Shown here: piece after piece, positions 8,831-15,985 of the stretch
Layout of the letters: each line of letters begins with the position of its first letter
How positions within the stretch are numbered: the first letter of the stretch is position 1
Notes under the pieces: generated by a model
Told to the model about the DNA's origin: nothing
Seen by the model: the letters and a program-made list of their open reading frames with translations, nothing else
Database searches by the model: none
Translations under genes and position numbers: made by a program
Origin: Mycolicibacterium peregrinum
GTDB taxonomy: Bacteria > Actinomycetota > Actinomycetes > Mycobacteriales > Mycobacteriaceae
Length of the DNA: 64,000 nucleotides
Direction: 5' to 3'
NCBI RefSeq assembly: GCF_001665625.1
Contig: NZ_LZSY01000200.1
Span: 1 to 64,000, forward strand

Positions 8831-10540
8831 CTAACTTGCGTGCGCGCTCGCGCGCTTTGAATTCCCTTCGCGCTGACCGTCTGCCGGGTGCACGGGCTGC
8901 TTTGCGGCGCCCCTCGCTGATCGAACCGACGCCCGGTCGGAGCGATCGGTTCCCGACACCGCGCTCGCTCCCCGCTCACGGGTCGACGTGCGGTCGGGCG
9001 TGGTGCTCGGGCCGCGCTTCCCGGAACCGTCGGCATCCGGGACCGCTCTCAGTCGTCGCTGCGCCGAATCGGTTTGGGGAGAATCTGTTCGCGCCCGCTG
9101 GTGCCGACTCAGTGGGCTGGGCTTCGGAGTGGTGTCGCTGTCGGCCTCGGCGTCGGCTTTGGCTTCGTCCTTCGCCACGGGGTCCGACTCGGCGGCCACC
9201 TCGGCCGCCACCTTGGCGGTCACCGGAGTGGCGCCGTCAGCCGGCTTGACGGTCTTCGGTGCCGTTGCCTCGCCGATGGCCTGCAGTACCTTAGCGAGTG
9301 GTCGGGTTGCATCCGACAAGGCCGCCGCCACGTCCTCCACCGAGTGGCGCACACCTTGCTCGAACGGCGAGGTGCCCACCGGGTCGATCGGATGTTGGGT
9401 CACCGGGGTTTCGGGTTCGGTGCCGGAGACGACAGGTTGCGGCAGCGTCGGGGTGTACTTCTCGCCGGCCAGGATCGCCAGTGACTGCTCGAACGCACCG
9501 GGCAACGCCTGCAGAGCTTCGTGGATCTTCTCGTCAGGGGTGATCCAGCCGAATTCCTTGACCTGGCTGGGATCTGCGGTGCGGTCATAGCCCATCTCGA
9601 CGAACACCCGCAGCACCGGATCCATCGCGTCGACGAAGCGTTCCGCGCCGATCAGGGATGCGGGTATGCGCAGCGGTGCCAGCAGTGGAAGGTACTGGGG
9701 CAGCATCATGTAGGTGGTGTTGCCGACCTGGGTGGTCACGGCATTGGGGGCGTCGGGATGTTCCAGCACGTAGCCGGGAAAGACGTGCTGGAACAGGATC
9801 CCGGCGACGGCGTTGGCAACGGACAGCACGTTGAAATAGGCCGGGAAATCAGCGAAGCCGTCGTATTGGTTCTGGTAGTAGGTCGTCTTGAACGGGCTGT
9901 CCGACGGTCCTGGTCGGCCGAGGGGGAAGACATCGCCGAGCACGGGCACATCACTCCACGAGGTGAAGCGGGCCAGGATGCCGCCGTTGGGCTGGTACGG
10001 GTCGCCGATGAAGACGAACTCGTAATTGTCCGCATTGGCAACGTAATCCGGGTCTTTGGCCATCTCGGCGCGCACGATCTCAGCCACCTCGGTGCCCTGT
10101 GACATGCCGATGATCGTGACCTTGTCGTCGGCCGGTGTCTCGGCGATGTCCTGCTGGAGGTAGCCCGCTCCGATCTGTTCTGACCGTTTGAGCGAGTGCG
10201 GCCAGTACGGAATGTCGGACAGCCCGGGCAGATCGGAGATGATCGGGATGTCGAGGTTGATCTGCGCCGGGTAGGGGACGGTGTGGAACGAGTCGCCCTC
10301 GGGCACCGTGCTGCCGTAGAAGAACAGCGGGATGCTCAACCCGAATCCGTCGAACGAGGGGCCGACGCCGATCGTGGTGCCGACCAGCCGGACCGCCGCA
10401 CTGTAGACGGCGGATGGAGTGCTGACGCTGACCCCGGCTGATACGGCGACGGCCACTCCGCCGGCCATCAACATCGATCCCCAACGACGTGAACCGCGCT
10501 GCCGGCGCGCACCGCGCGACGACTCCCCCCGACCCCTCAT
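8831..10540 (-). CDS. Secreted/anchored PE-PPE-domain serine hydrolase (copy 2)
   Basis: The 569-residue paralogue of the preceding gene has the same order of parts: basic N terminus, hydrophobic anchor near residues 21-45, PE-PPE hydrolase domain with nucleophile motif GMSQG, and a charged Ala/Lys/Asp/Ser-rich tail that has diverged most. The central domain is highly similar to copy 1, so the pair arose by tandem duplication. ATG 10540 follows GAGGAAAG at about 11 bases. The 206-base gap to copy 1 holds a separate predicted promoter, so the two are probably transcribed separately but co-regulated. Confidence 0.85.
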   Translation of the reverse strand: MRGRGESSRGARRQRGSRRWGSMLMAGGVAVAVSAGVSVSTPSAVYSAAVRLVGTTIGVGPSFDGFGLSIPLFFYGSTVPEGDSFHTVPYPAQINLDIPIISDLPGLSDIPYWPHSLKRSEQIGAGYLQQDIAETPADDKVTIIGMSQGTEVAEIVRAEMAKDPDYVANADNYEFVFIGDPYQPNGGILARFTSWSDVPVLGDVFPLGRPGPSDSPFKTTYYQNQYDGFADFPAYFNVLSVANAVAGILFQHVFPGYVLEHPDAPNAVTTQVGNTTYMMLPQYLPLLAPLRIPASLIGAERFVDAMDPVLRVFVEMGYDRTADPSQVKEFGWITPDEKIHEALQALPGAFEQSLAILAGEKYTPTLPQPVVSGTEPETPVTQHPIDPVGTSPFEQGVRHSVEDVAAALSDATRPLAKVLQAIGEATAPKTVKPADGATPVTAKVAAEVAAESDPVAKDEAKADAEADSDTTPKPSPLSRHQRARTDSPQTDSAQRRLRAVPDADGSGKRGPSTTPDRTSTRERGASAVSGTDRSDRASVRSARGAAKQPVHPADGQREGNSKRASAHAS

Positions 10541-10658
10541 CTGTTCCCGCTTTCCTCATGGTGGTGAGCGGCCGCCCAGATGGCACGGCCGAATCTCGGG
10601 CCCGCGACCAGCGTGTCAACAGGGAAATGTGACGGGCGCCACTTCGCGTGCTGCGGGA

Positions 10659-10688
10659 AAGTTACCAGCGGGTAGCGAGTTGTGACAA
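10659..10688 (-). promoter_or_regulatory. Predicted promoter of PE-PPE copy 2
   Basis: On the minus strand TTGTCA (10683-10688) is followed by an 18-base spacer and TAACTT (10659-10664), close to the SigA consensus. The start codon is about 120 bases downstream, so the leader is long. The -10 sits in a 12-mer shared with copy 1. Confidence 0.55.
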
Positions 10689-10698
10689 GAGCCACTTT

Positions 10699-10722
10699 TT
10701 GCAACAAGAACTCTTGTTGCAA
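10699..10722. promoter_or_regulatory. 24-bp palindrome, candidate TetR operator
   Basis: Perfect 11-bp arms TTGCAACAAGA and TCTTGTTGCAA flank a 2-base centre. The site is 10 bases upstream of the -35 box of PE-PPE copy 2 and 14 bases past the end of the TetR gene. The minus strand after it is A-rich, not T-rich, so it does not look like a terminator for the TetR gene. The symmetry suits a dimeric TetR protein. Confidence 0.6.
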
Positions 10723-10736
10723 TGAGGGGTGCGGTT

Positions 10737-11450
10737 TCAGCGGGCCGTCGCTGCGATCCCGGCGCGAACCACCGAGACGAACGTCGTCATGGTGCCGATC
10801 AGGGTGTCGATGGTCGGCGGCGAGTCGCTCGTGGTCTCTCTTTGGTGCAACCAGTCGGCCACGCTCTCGAACAAACCGCCCACGGTCGACACCGCCAGGT
10901 CGTGGTAGTCCACCGCGCCGTTCTCGGGTAGGCAGGGAAACTCGCGTTGCCGCCACAGTTCTTCGAGAAAGGCAGCGGTCCAGCGCCGATTCTCGCGGCG
11001 GGCCCGTTCGACCCGCGGCGAGATCCCGGCGCATTCACCGAATGCCACCACGGCCACTCGGGGATCGTCGACAAGTGCGTGGGCGAACGCCGACAGCAGG
11101 CGATGGACGGTTTCGTCGGGATCATCGGGGGCGTCGGCCAGTGCTGCGACCGCCTGCTCCTCGATGCGCTCTGCGATCTGGGTCAGCAGGGCCAGGTAGC
11201 AGTCCTCTTTGCTGTCGAACACCTCGTAGAACGCCTTGTTGCCGACATACGCTGCCTGGCAGATCTGCTCGATCGAGGTGTTCGGGTACCCGTCGCGGGC
11301 GATCAGCTCGAAGGCCGCCGTCAAGAGTTGTTCGCGCCGATGGGCACGACGCTGCTCGGCATCGAGTCCGCGGATCGTGCGCTGCCCGCGGGGCTTCGCA
11401 GTGGGCTCCGGCGTTTCGTGCGCACCGGGGGCCACCGGCGGTCTACCCAT
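10737..11450 (-). CDS. TetR/AcrR-family transcriptional regulator
   Basis: The 237-residue protein has a disordered N terminus rich in Pro/Arg, then a TetR DNA-binding domain at about residues 37-83 (helix-turn-helix around SIEQICQAAYVGNKAFYEVF) and an all-helical ligand-binding C-terminal domain. The ATG at 11450 is favoured: a TACACT -10 box at 11458-11463 would start transcription at about that codon, giving a leaderless mRNA. The frame is open upstream but lacks signals. It lies between the PE-PPE hydrolases and a divergent cutinase, and shared motifs suggest it regulates the hydrolases and itself. The ligand is unknown, perhaps a lipid or acyl-CoA. Confidence 0.85.
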   Translation of the reverse strand: MGRPPVAPGAHETPEPTAKPRGQRTIRGLDAEQRRAHRREQLLTAAFELIARDGYPNTSIEQICQAAYVGNKAFYEVFDSKEDCYLALLTQIAERIEEQAVAALADAPDDPDETVHRLLSAFAHALVDDPRVAVVAFGECAGISPRVERARRENRRWTAAFLEELWRQREFPCLPENGAVDYHDLAVSTVGGLFESVADWLHQRETTSDSPPTIDTLIGTMTTFVSVVRAGIAATAR

Positions 11451-11457
11451 GGGTTGC

Positions 11458-11463
11458 AGTGTA
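11458..11463 (-). promoter_or_regulatory. -10 box for leaderless TetR transcript
   Basis: TACACT on the minus strand ends 7 bases before the ATG at 11450, so the mRNA could begin at the start codon. No ribosome-binding site precedes the ATG. The remainder of the 314-base TetR-cutinase intergenic region holds the 13-mer at 11596 and the cutinase promoter at 11682-11716; I see nothing else in it. Confidence 0.45.
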
Positions 11464-11595
11464 GTGGCGTCACCGGCACGCAGACCTTCGATGTGGACCT
11501 TCTGATGCCCGGCTCGGGTGACCGGTAGACGATGATCGCCCGGGTTTGCCGGTGTGCCGGCGGACTGCTGGGGCTCCTGCGTCGGGCTACAGCCG

Positions 11596-11608
11596 AGAGT
11601 TGTTGCGG
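11596..11608. promoter_or_regulatory. Repeated 13-mer AGAGTTGTTGCGG, candidate operator (copy 2)
   Basis: Exact second copy of the 13-mer found at 8753-8765, placed between the divergent TetR and cutinase genes, about 145 bases upstream of the TetR start. It suggests autoregulation by the TetR protein. Confidence 0.4.
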
Positions 11609-11681
11609 GAAAGGCAATTCGGTCGGATATGTCGGACAGGATGAGACTGAGTGGATGCCAAACGTCTTGGCTCACTTATTG

Positions 11682-11716
11682 AGAGTTCTCTTTGGTTCTT
11701 GAGGGAACTCTATGCT
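11682..11716 (+). promoter_or_regulatory. Inverted repeat overlapping predicted cutinase promoter
   Basis: Perfect 7-bp arms AGAGTTC (11682-11688) and GAACTCT (11705-11711) flank a 16-base spacer, and the right arm abuts a TATGCT -10 box at 11711-11716. Transcription would start near 11723, downstream of the open frame's first GTG at 11651, supporting a later start codon. The repeat is placed where a repressor would act. Confidence 0.5.
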
Positions 11717-11764
11717 TCACATTCTCGGAGCGCGCCAACAGCGCTGCTATGCCACAGTAAATCG

Positions 11765-12685
11765 GTGGGAAAGTTCGGAAGTGCCGGTTTGGTTGCCGTC
11801 ATGGCGGGGGCGGCTTCCGTGATGGGCAACATGGCGATGCCGTCCGCCGCTGCGGCACCGTGTCCGGATGCCGAGGTGATATTCGCCCGCGGCACGATGG
11901 AAGCGCCCGGAGTAGGCGATACCGGCGACGCATTCGTTAACTCGTTGCGCGCCAACGTCGGCGCGAAATCGGTGGATGTCTATCCCGTCGATTACCCCGC
12001 CACGACTGACTTCCCGACTGCCGTCCAGGGGATCGCCGACGCACGAGCGCGCATCATGACCACCGCCGCCACCTGCCCCGACACCAAGATGGTGCTCGGC
12101 GGGTTCTCTCAGGGCGCGGCGGTCATCGGCTTCGTGACGGCCAGTGTTGTGCCCGACGGGGTTTCAGTGGCCGACGTGCCTGCGCCGATGCCGCCCGATG
12201 TGGCGGATCATGTCTCGGCCGTGGCCTTGTTCGGCAAACCATCGCCGCGTTTCATGAAGGTGCTGAACAACCCCTCGGTGGTCGTGGGCCCGCGTTACAC
12301 CGCGAAGGCCATCGACCTGTGTGTCGACAACGATCTGGTGTGCGATCCGCAGGGCAGGAGCTTCGGTATCCACACCCAGTACGCGGAAGCCGGCCTGGTG
12401 AACCAGGGGGCAGCATTCGCGGCGAGCAAGCTTCAGGACGACTGGGCGCAGGAGGCAGCTCAGCCGGTGCCGCCGGCCACGCTGGTGGGTACCGGACCGT
12501 CGCAGCCGTCGCGGGTGCAACCGGCCCAGCCCGCGCAGGCTCCTCCGCCCGCACAGCACATGGGCCCGGCCCCGCAGAACCTTCCCGGCCCGGCACCGGC
12601 GCAGAGTCCCACGGCGCCGACGCCCGCCGCACCCGGGCCGGTCGCACCGGCGCCGGCGGCACCGCCCCCGATTGCGCCGGTGTAG
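11765..12685 (+). CDS. Secreted cutinase-family esterase with Pro/Ala-rich tail
   Basis: The product has a signal peptide ending in SAAAAP, then a cutinase/CFP21-like alpha/beta hydrolase of about 200 residues. The catalytic serine is in GGFSQGAAV, the aspartate in the DNDLVCD region and the histidine in HTQY; paired cysteines match the cutinase disulfides. A tail of about 80 residues, mostly Pro, Ala and Gln, follows. Such enzymes hydrolyse lipid esters outside the cell. The frame is open from 11651, but the predicted promoter at 11711 lies inside that extension, so I use GTG 11765 (306 aa), which also gives a normal signal peptide. The start is not certain. Confidence 0.85.
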   Translation: MGKFGSAGLVAVMAGAASVMGNMAMPSAAAAPCPDAEVIFARGTMEAPGVGDTGDAFVNSLRANVGAKSVDVYPVDYPATTDFPTAVQGIADARARIMTTAATCPDTKMVLGGFSQGAAVIGFVTASVVPDGVSVADVPAPMPPDVADHVSAVALFGKPSPRFMKVLNNPSVVVGPRYTAKAIDLCVDNDLVCDPQGRSFGIHTQYAEAGLVNQGAAFAASKLQDDWAQEAAQPVPPATLVGTGPSQPSRVQPAQPAQAPPPAQHMGPAPQNLPGPAPAQSPTAPTPAAPGPVAPAPAAPPPIAPV

Positions 12686-12689
12686 CCGA

Positions 12690-12974
12690 CTAGTGGTGCG
12701 CGTTGTTGCCGAATAGGTAGACGCCGGTGTGGTGGCCGATGAAGTTGTTCGCGATGTAGAGCACTCCGACAACCACCACGACCAGCACCAACGCGAACAT
12801 CACCCAGCTGAGGCCCACCAGCAGACGACGCCGAGCCGTAGTCACGGGCCCTTCGGCCACGCCCGCGATGTGCAGCCGGACGCCGATCGCGAACAGCGTG
12901 GGCACGGATGCGCCGACGGCCAGGCCGAAGAGCAGGATCTTGCTGACGGCCACGAGGTTGATCCAGTTGTACAT
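12690..12974 (-). CDS. Small membrane protein linked to PitA (Rv0544c-like)
   Basis: The 94-residue product has two to three hydrophobic helices (about residues 9-32 and 50-75) and a His-containing C-terminal end. It starts 15 bases after the stop of pitA on the same strand, so they form an operon. The M. tuberculosis pair Rv0545c (PitA) and Rv0544c (about 92 residues) has the same order. A role as accessory subunit of the phosphate carrier is inferred from this linkage only. Its stop lies 4 bases from the convergent cutinase stop. Confidence 0.8.
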   Translation of the reverse strand: MYNWINLVAVSKILLFGLAVGASVPTLFAIGVRLHIAGVAEGPVTTARRRLLVGLSWVMFALVLVVVVVGVLYIANNFIGHHTGVYLFGNNAHH

Positions 12975-12989
12975 CTGATTGCCCCGTCC

Positions 12990-14141
12990 CTAATTGCCTG
13001 CGGCCGTGCCGTCGACCGCGGTGAGGCTGCCCTGCCACGCGTCGTTGACGTTCTTGTGGTCGATCGGCGGTTTACGTGACTTGAGCCAGATGGGCACTGT
13101 CGCGGCGACCAGGGCCAAGAACCCGACCAGTGCCCCGGCAAAGCCGCCGATCCCGTGCACCAGGAAGTAGGTCAGCGCACCCACCAGACCGGCCGCCGGC
13201 AGGGTGATCAGCCAGGCGGTGGCCATGTTGCGGGCGACGCCCCAGCGCACCTCGGTGCGCCGGCCCAACCCGCTGCCCAAGATGGACCCGGTGGCGACGT
13301 GTGTGGTGGACAGCGAGTAGCCGAAGTGGCTGGACAGCAGGATGGTCGCCGCCGAGGAGACTTCCGCGGCCATGCCCTGGGGAGCTTCGGTGTCGACCAG
13401 GCCCTTGCCGAGGGTTCGGATGACGCGCCAGCCGCCCGACAGTGTGCCGAGGGCGATGGCGACGGCGCAGGCCACGATCACCCAGAACGGCGGCATGGTC
13501 GCGGATTCGTCGACGGCGCCGTAGGAGATCAGGGCCAGGAAGATGATGCCCATAGTCTTTTGGGCGTCATTGGTGCCGTGCGCCAGCGAGATGAGCGATG
13601 CCGAGCCGATCTGCCCGTAGCGGAACGCGGCGATCGTGCGGTCCTTGGGCAAGCCGCGGATCAAGCGGTAGACCAGCCAGCTGGCGATGCAGGCGACCAC
13701 GCCGGCGATCAGCGGCGAGAGCACCGCGGGCACCATGACGGTGGAGACGACGCCGTGCCAGATCACGCCATGGCCACCGACCGCGGCGATCATCGCCCCG
13801 ACGATGCCGCCGATGAGGGCGTGAGACGAGCTGGACGGGATACCGAGTAGCCAGGTGAACAGGTTCCACAGGATCGCCCCGACGAGTCCGGCGAACACCA
13901 GCTCCAGGGTCACCAGATCGGCATCGACCAGGCCCTTGGCGATCGTGGCCGCCACGGCAGTGGACAGGAAGGCGCCGACGAGGTTCAGCAATGCCGAGAG
14001 TGCTACGGCGGTACGGGGTTTGAGTGCGCCGCTGGCGATCGATGTCGCCATCGCGTTGCCGGTGTCGTGAAAGCCGTTGGTGAAGTCGAACATCAATGCG
14101 GTGAAGACGACGATGCACAGCAGCAGAAACTGTAACGACAC
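12990..14141 (-). CDS. pitA: Low-affinity inorganic phosphate transporter PitA
   Basis: The 383-residue integral membrane protein belongs to the PiT family, which imports metal-phosphate with protons. It has about ten helices and both PiT signatures: FDFTNGFHDTGNA near the N terminus, with SSSSHALIGG further on, and GTNDAQKTMG in the second half. The open frame reaches a TTG at 14150, but the GTG at 14141 aligns with the known start of Rv0545c (MxLQxFLLL), so it is preferred. It is followed by the small membrane protein gene. A phosphate-regulator-like direct repeat lies immediately before the start. Confidence 0.92.
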   Translation of the reverse strand: MSLQFLLLCIVVFTALMFDFTNGFHDTGNAMATSIASGALKPRTAVALSALLNLVGAFLSTAVAATIAKGLVDADLVTLELVFAGLVGAILWNLFTWLLGIPSSSSHALIGGIVGAMIAAVGGHGVIWHGVVSTVMVPAVLSPLIAGVVACIASWLVYRLIRGLPKDRTIAAFRYGQIGSASLISLAHGTNDAQKTMGIIFLALISYGAVDESATMPPFWVIVACAVAIALGTLSGGWRVIRTLGKGLVDTEAPQGMAAEVSSAATILLSSHFGYSLSTTHVATGSILGSGLGRRTEVRWGVARNMATAWLITLPAAGLVGALTYFLVHGIGGFAGALVGFLALVAATVPIWLKSRKPPIDHKNVNDAWQGSLTAVDGTAAGN

Positions 14142-14159
14142 GGTAAACAATTCTTGAAC
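14142..14159 (-). promoter_or_regulatory. Pho/RegX3-like direct repeat in the pitA leader
   Basis: The minus strand reads GTTCAAG, four bases, GTTTACC: two similar 7-mers at an 11-base period, as in mycobacterial RegX3 boxes. It sits downstream of a TAGGTT -10 box (14174-14179), right against the start codon, so it would fit repression rather than activation. The match is short. Confidence 0.35.
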
Positions 14160-14259
14160 ACAATCGCAACGAAAACCTAATTAACTGGCTGAGTTTTCGG
14201 TCACGTTTGGGCGCTCCAGGTAGAACCCCGGAGATTGCGGTGGCGTGGTAGCGACCCGG

Positions 14260-14706
14260 TCAGCGCTTCGGGATGTCGATGCCGAGGAGTTTGAGCCCCT
14301 CATTGATGTGCAAGTGGGCCTCGTCCATGGTGGCGCCCAACTTCGTCAGCCGGGTGGAACTGTTTGCCGGTGTCAATGCCTCGCACTGGTCGGCCATGCT
14401 GCGGAAGCCGTCGAAGCCTTCCCCCAGGGCGTTGTTCACCGCGACGTCGGGTCCGGGCAGGACCTTGGGTTGGACGGAGTCGACGTATTTACGCAAATCG
14501 GTGCATGCGGTGTGTAGTGCGCCGTAGTTGGTGACGGGCGCCGTCATCGCATCGCCGATCGGGCCCAGTTGAGTGCCGAGGCCAACGACCGCGTCGATGA
14601 CGGCCTGCCGCCATTCATCGGTCACCGGGGCTGCGGTGGGCTTGCCTGCGACAGTGCAACCGGCGAGCACAGACGTGGCGGCCAGGAGGGCAGCGATGTA
14701 CCTCAT
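14260..14706 (-). CDS. Small lipoprotein, function unknown
   Basis: The 148-residue protein starts with a lipoprotein signal peptide whose lipobox is LAGC, giving a lipidated cysteine near residue 16. The mature part is predicted helical and has two further cysteines (CTDL and QCEAL). I recognise no family domain. ATG 14706 is chosen because it places the signal peptide at the N terminus; a longer frame upstream is unlikely to be translated. It is monocistronic and divergent from the DUF7159-type gene at 14852. Confidence 0.7.
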   Translation of the reverse strand: MRYIAALLAATSVLAGCTVAGKPTAAPVTDEWRQAVIDAVVGLGTQLGPIGDAMTAPVTNYGALHTACTDLRKYVDSVQPKVLPGPDVAVNNALGEGFDGFRSMADQCEALTPANSSTRLTKLGATMDEAHLHINEGLKLLGIDIPKR

Positions 14707-14851
14707 ATGCAGCGAGCTTATGGGGTGCAACCGTTCCCGCGCGGCACGATGCCGCACAGGGGAGTTTGCGCGGAGATCGCCGCACCCACGTGTAAGCGCC
14801 GTCACACCGGTAACCTGGGTGACGACTGACTAGGCAGATCGGGGGATCGGT

Positions 14852-15985
14852 ATGGATCTCGTGCTCGGCCTCGCGATGACTTCGAGAGCCGTTCGATGGG
14901 TGCTCGTCGAAGGCACGACGGGCGAGGGGCGCCCATTCGACCGTGGCGCGATCTCTCTCGACGACGCCGGCAGTTACGACCCCGACGGCCTGCTGCGCGG
15001 ACTGGTGGACGACACCGAACTCGACGGCGGACACCACATTCACGCGATCGGCGTCACCTGGACGAATGACGCTGCGCCACTGGCGGGCCACATCATGCAG
15101 TCCCTCGATACCCGCGGCTACGGAAATGTTTTCGCGGTGTCGGAGATCGAGGCGGCCGGCATGCTGGCCAGCGGCATCGCCGAGATCACCGAGCACGACG
15201 ACATCGCCGTCTGCATCGTCGAACCCGACGCCGCGGTGGTGGCGATCGTGACGCCCGACGACGTCAGCGCCGACCGCATCGATCGTTCGGACACGTTCGT
15301 TGCCGACATCGCCGGCCTCCTGGCCCTCACCGGACGGCCGATCAGCGCGCTGTTCATCCTGGGCTCCGACGCGCATGGTCCGATCGTCGCCGATCTGGCC
15401 GAGTCCATTCCGGCCGCGGTGATCACCGCCAACGAATCCGATCTCGCGTTCGCCCGCGGTGCGGGACTGGCCGCGGCGCTCGCGGTGAATACCGTTACCG
15501 CGCCGGTCAAAGCGGTGCACTGGACCAAGGTCGGCGCGCTGTCGTCGGTGGTCGGCGGTGCCTTGGTGACGCTCGTCGTCGCGACCTCCGCCGCGATCGG
15601 GCTGCATCTGCATCCCGGAGCAGTATCGGAGACGGCGCAGGCTTCCAGCATCCACGAGTCGGCCCCTGAGGCCGGGCCGGCACCGAAACCGGTGCAGAAG
15701 CCGGTGGACAAGGCTGCGACCAAACCGGCCCCCGCCGCCCCGCCGCCGGCTCCGGCCGCCCCGCCGCCGGCCCAAGCGGTCGAGGCCGCCAATCCGCCGG
15801 CACACCAGCCGCCCGCCCAGGTCCCGGCCGCGCCGGCACCCGCACCCGCTCCGGTCTATGTGCCGCCCGCACCGGCTCCGGTGTACAGCCCTCCGCCGTA
15901 TGTGCCGCCGCCGGTGACTTATCCGCAGCCGCGGCTGCGGGACCGGATCATCGAGCGCATCCCGATCATCAACCGTTTCCACTGA
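14852..15985 (+). CDS. DUF7159-type membrane protein, short paralogue
   Basis: The 377-residue protein begins MDLVLGLAMTSRAVRW, matching the N terminus of the gene at 3220-5118. Residues 1-210 form the same degenerate actin/Hsp70-like domain, a single membrane helix lies near 228-250, and an extracytoplasmic Pro/Ala-rich segment ends in a basic tail. It lacks the ATQMAPA and TTTAPP repeats. The ATG at 14852 follows GGGGGA at about 7 bases. Its last 17 bases overlap the end of the convergent helicase gene. Function is unknown. Confidence 0.8.
   Translation: MDLVLGLAMTSRAVRWVLVEGTTGEGRPFDRGAISLDDAGSYDPDGLLRGLVDDTELDGGHHIHAIGVTWTNDAAPLAGHIMQSLDTRGYGNVFAVSEIEAAGMLASGIAEITEHDDIAVCIVEPDAAVVAIVTPDDVSADRIDRSDTFVADIAGLLALTGRPISALFILGSDAHGPIVADLAESIPAAVITANESDLAFARGAGLAAALAVNTVTAPVKAVHWTKVGALSSVVGGALVTLVVATSAAIGLHLHPGAVSETAQASSIHESAPEAGPAPKPVQKPVDKAATKPAPAAPPPAPAAPPPAQAVEAANPPAHQPPAQVPAAPAPAPAPVYVPPAPAPVYSPPPYVPPPVTYPQPRLRDRIIERIPIINRFH

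Noticed and set aside
10699..10722. 24-bp palindrome as terminator of the TetR gene.
   Set aside because: On the TetR strand the stem is followed by A residues rather than U residues, and it lies immediately upstream of a good promoter.
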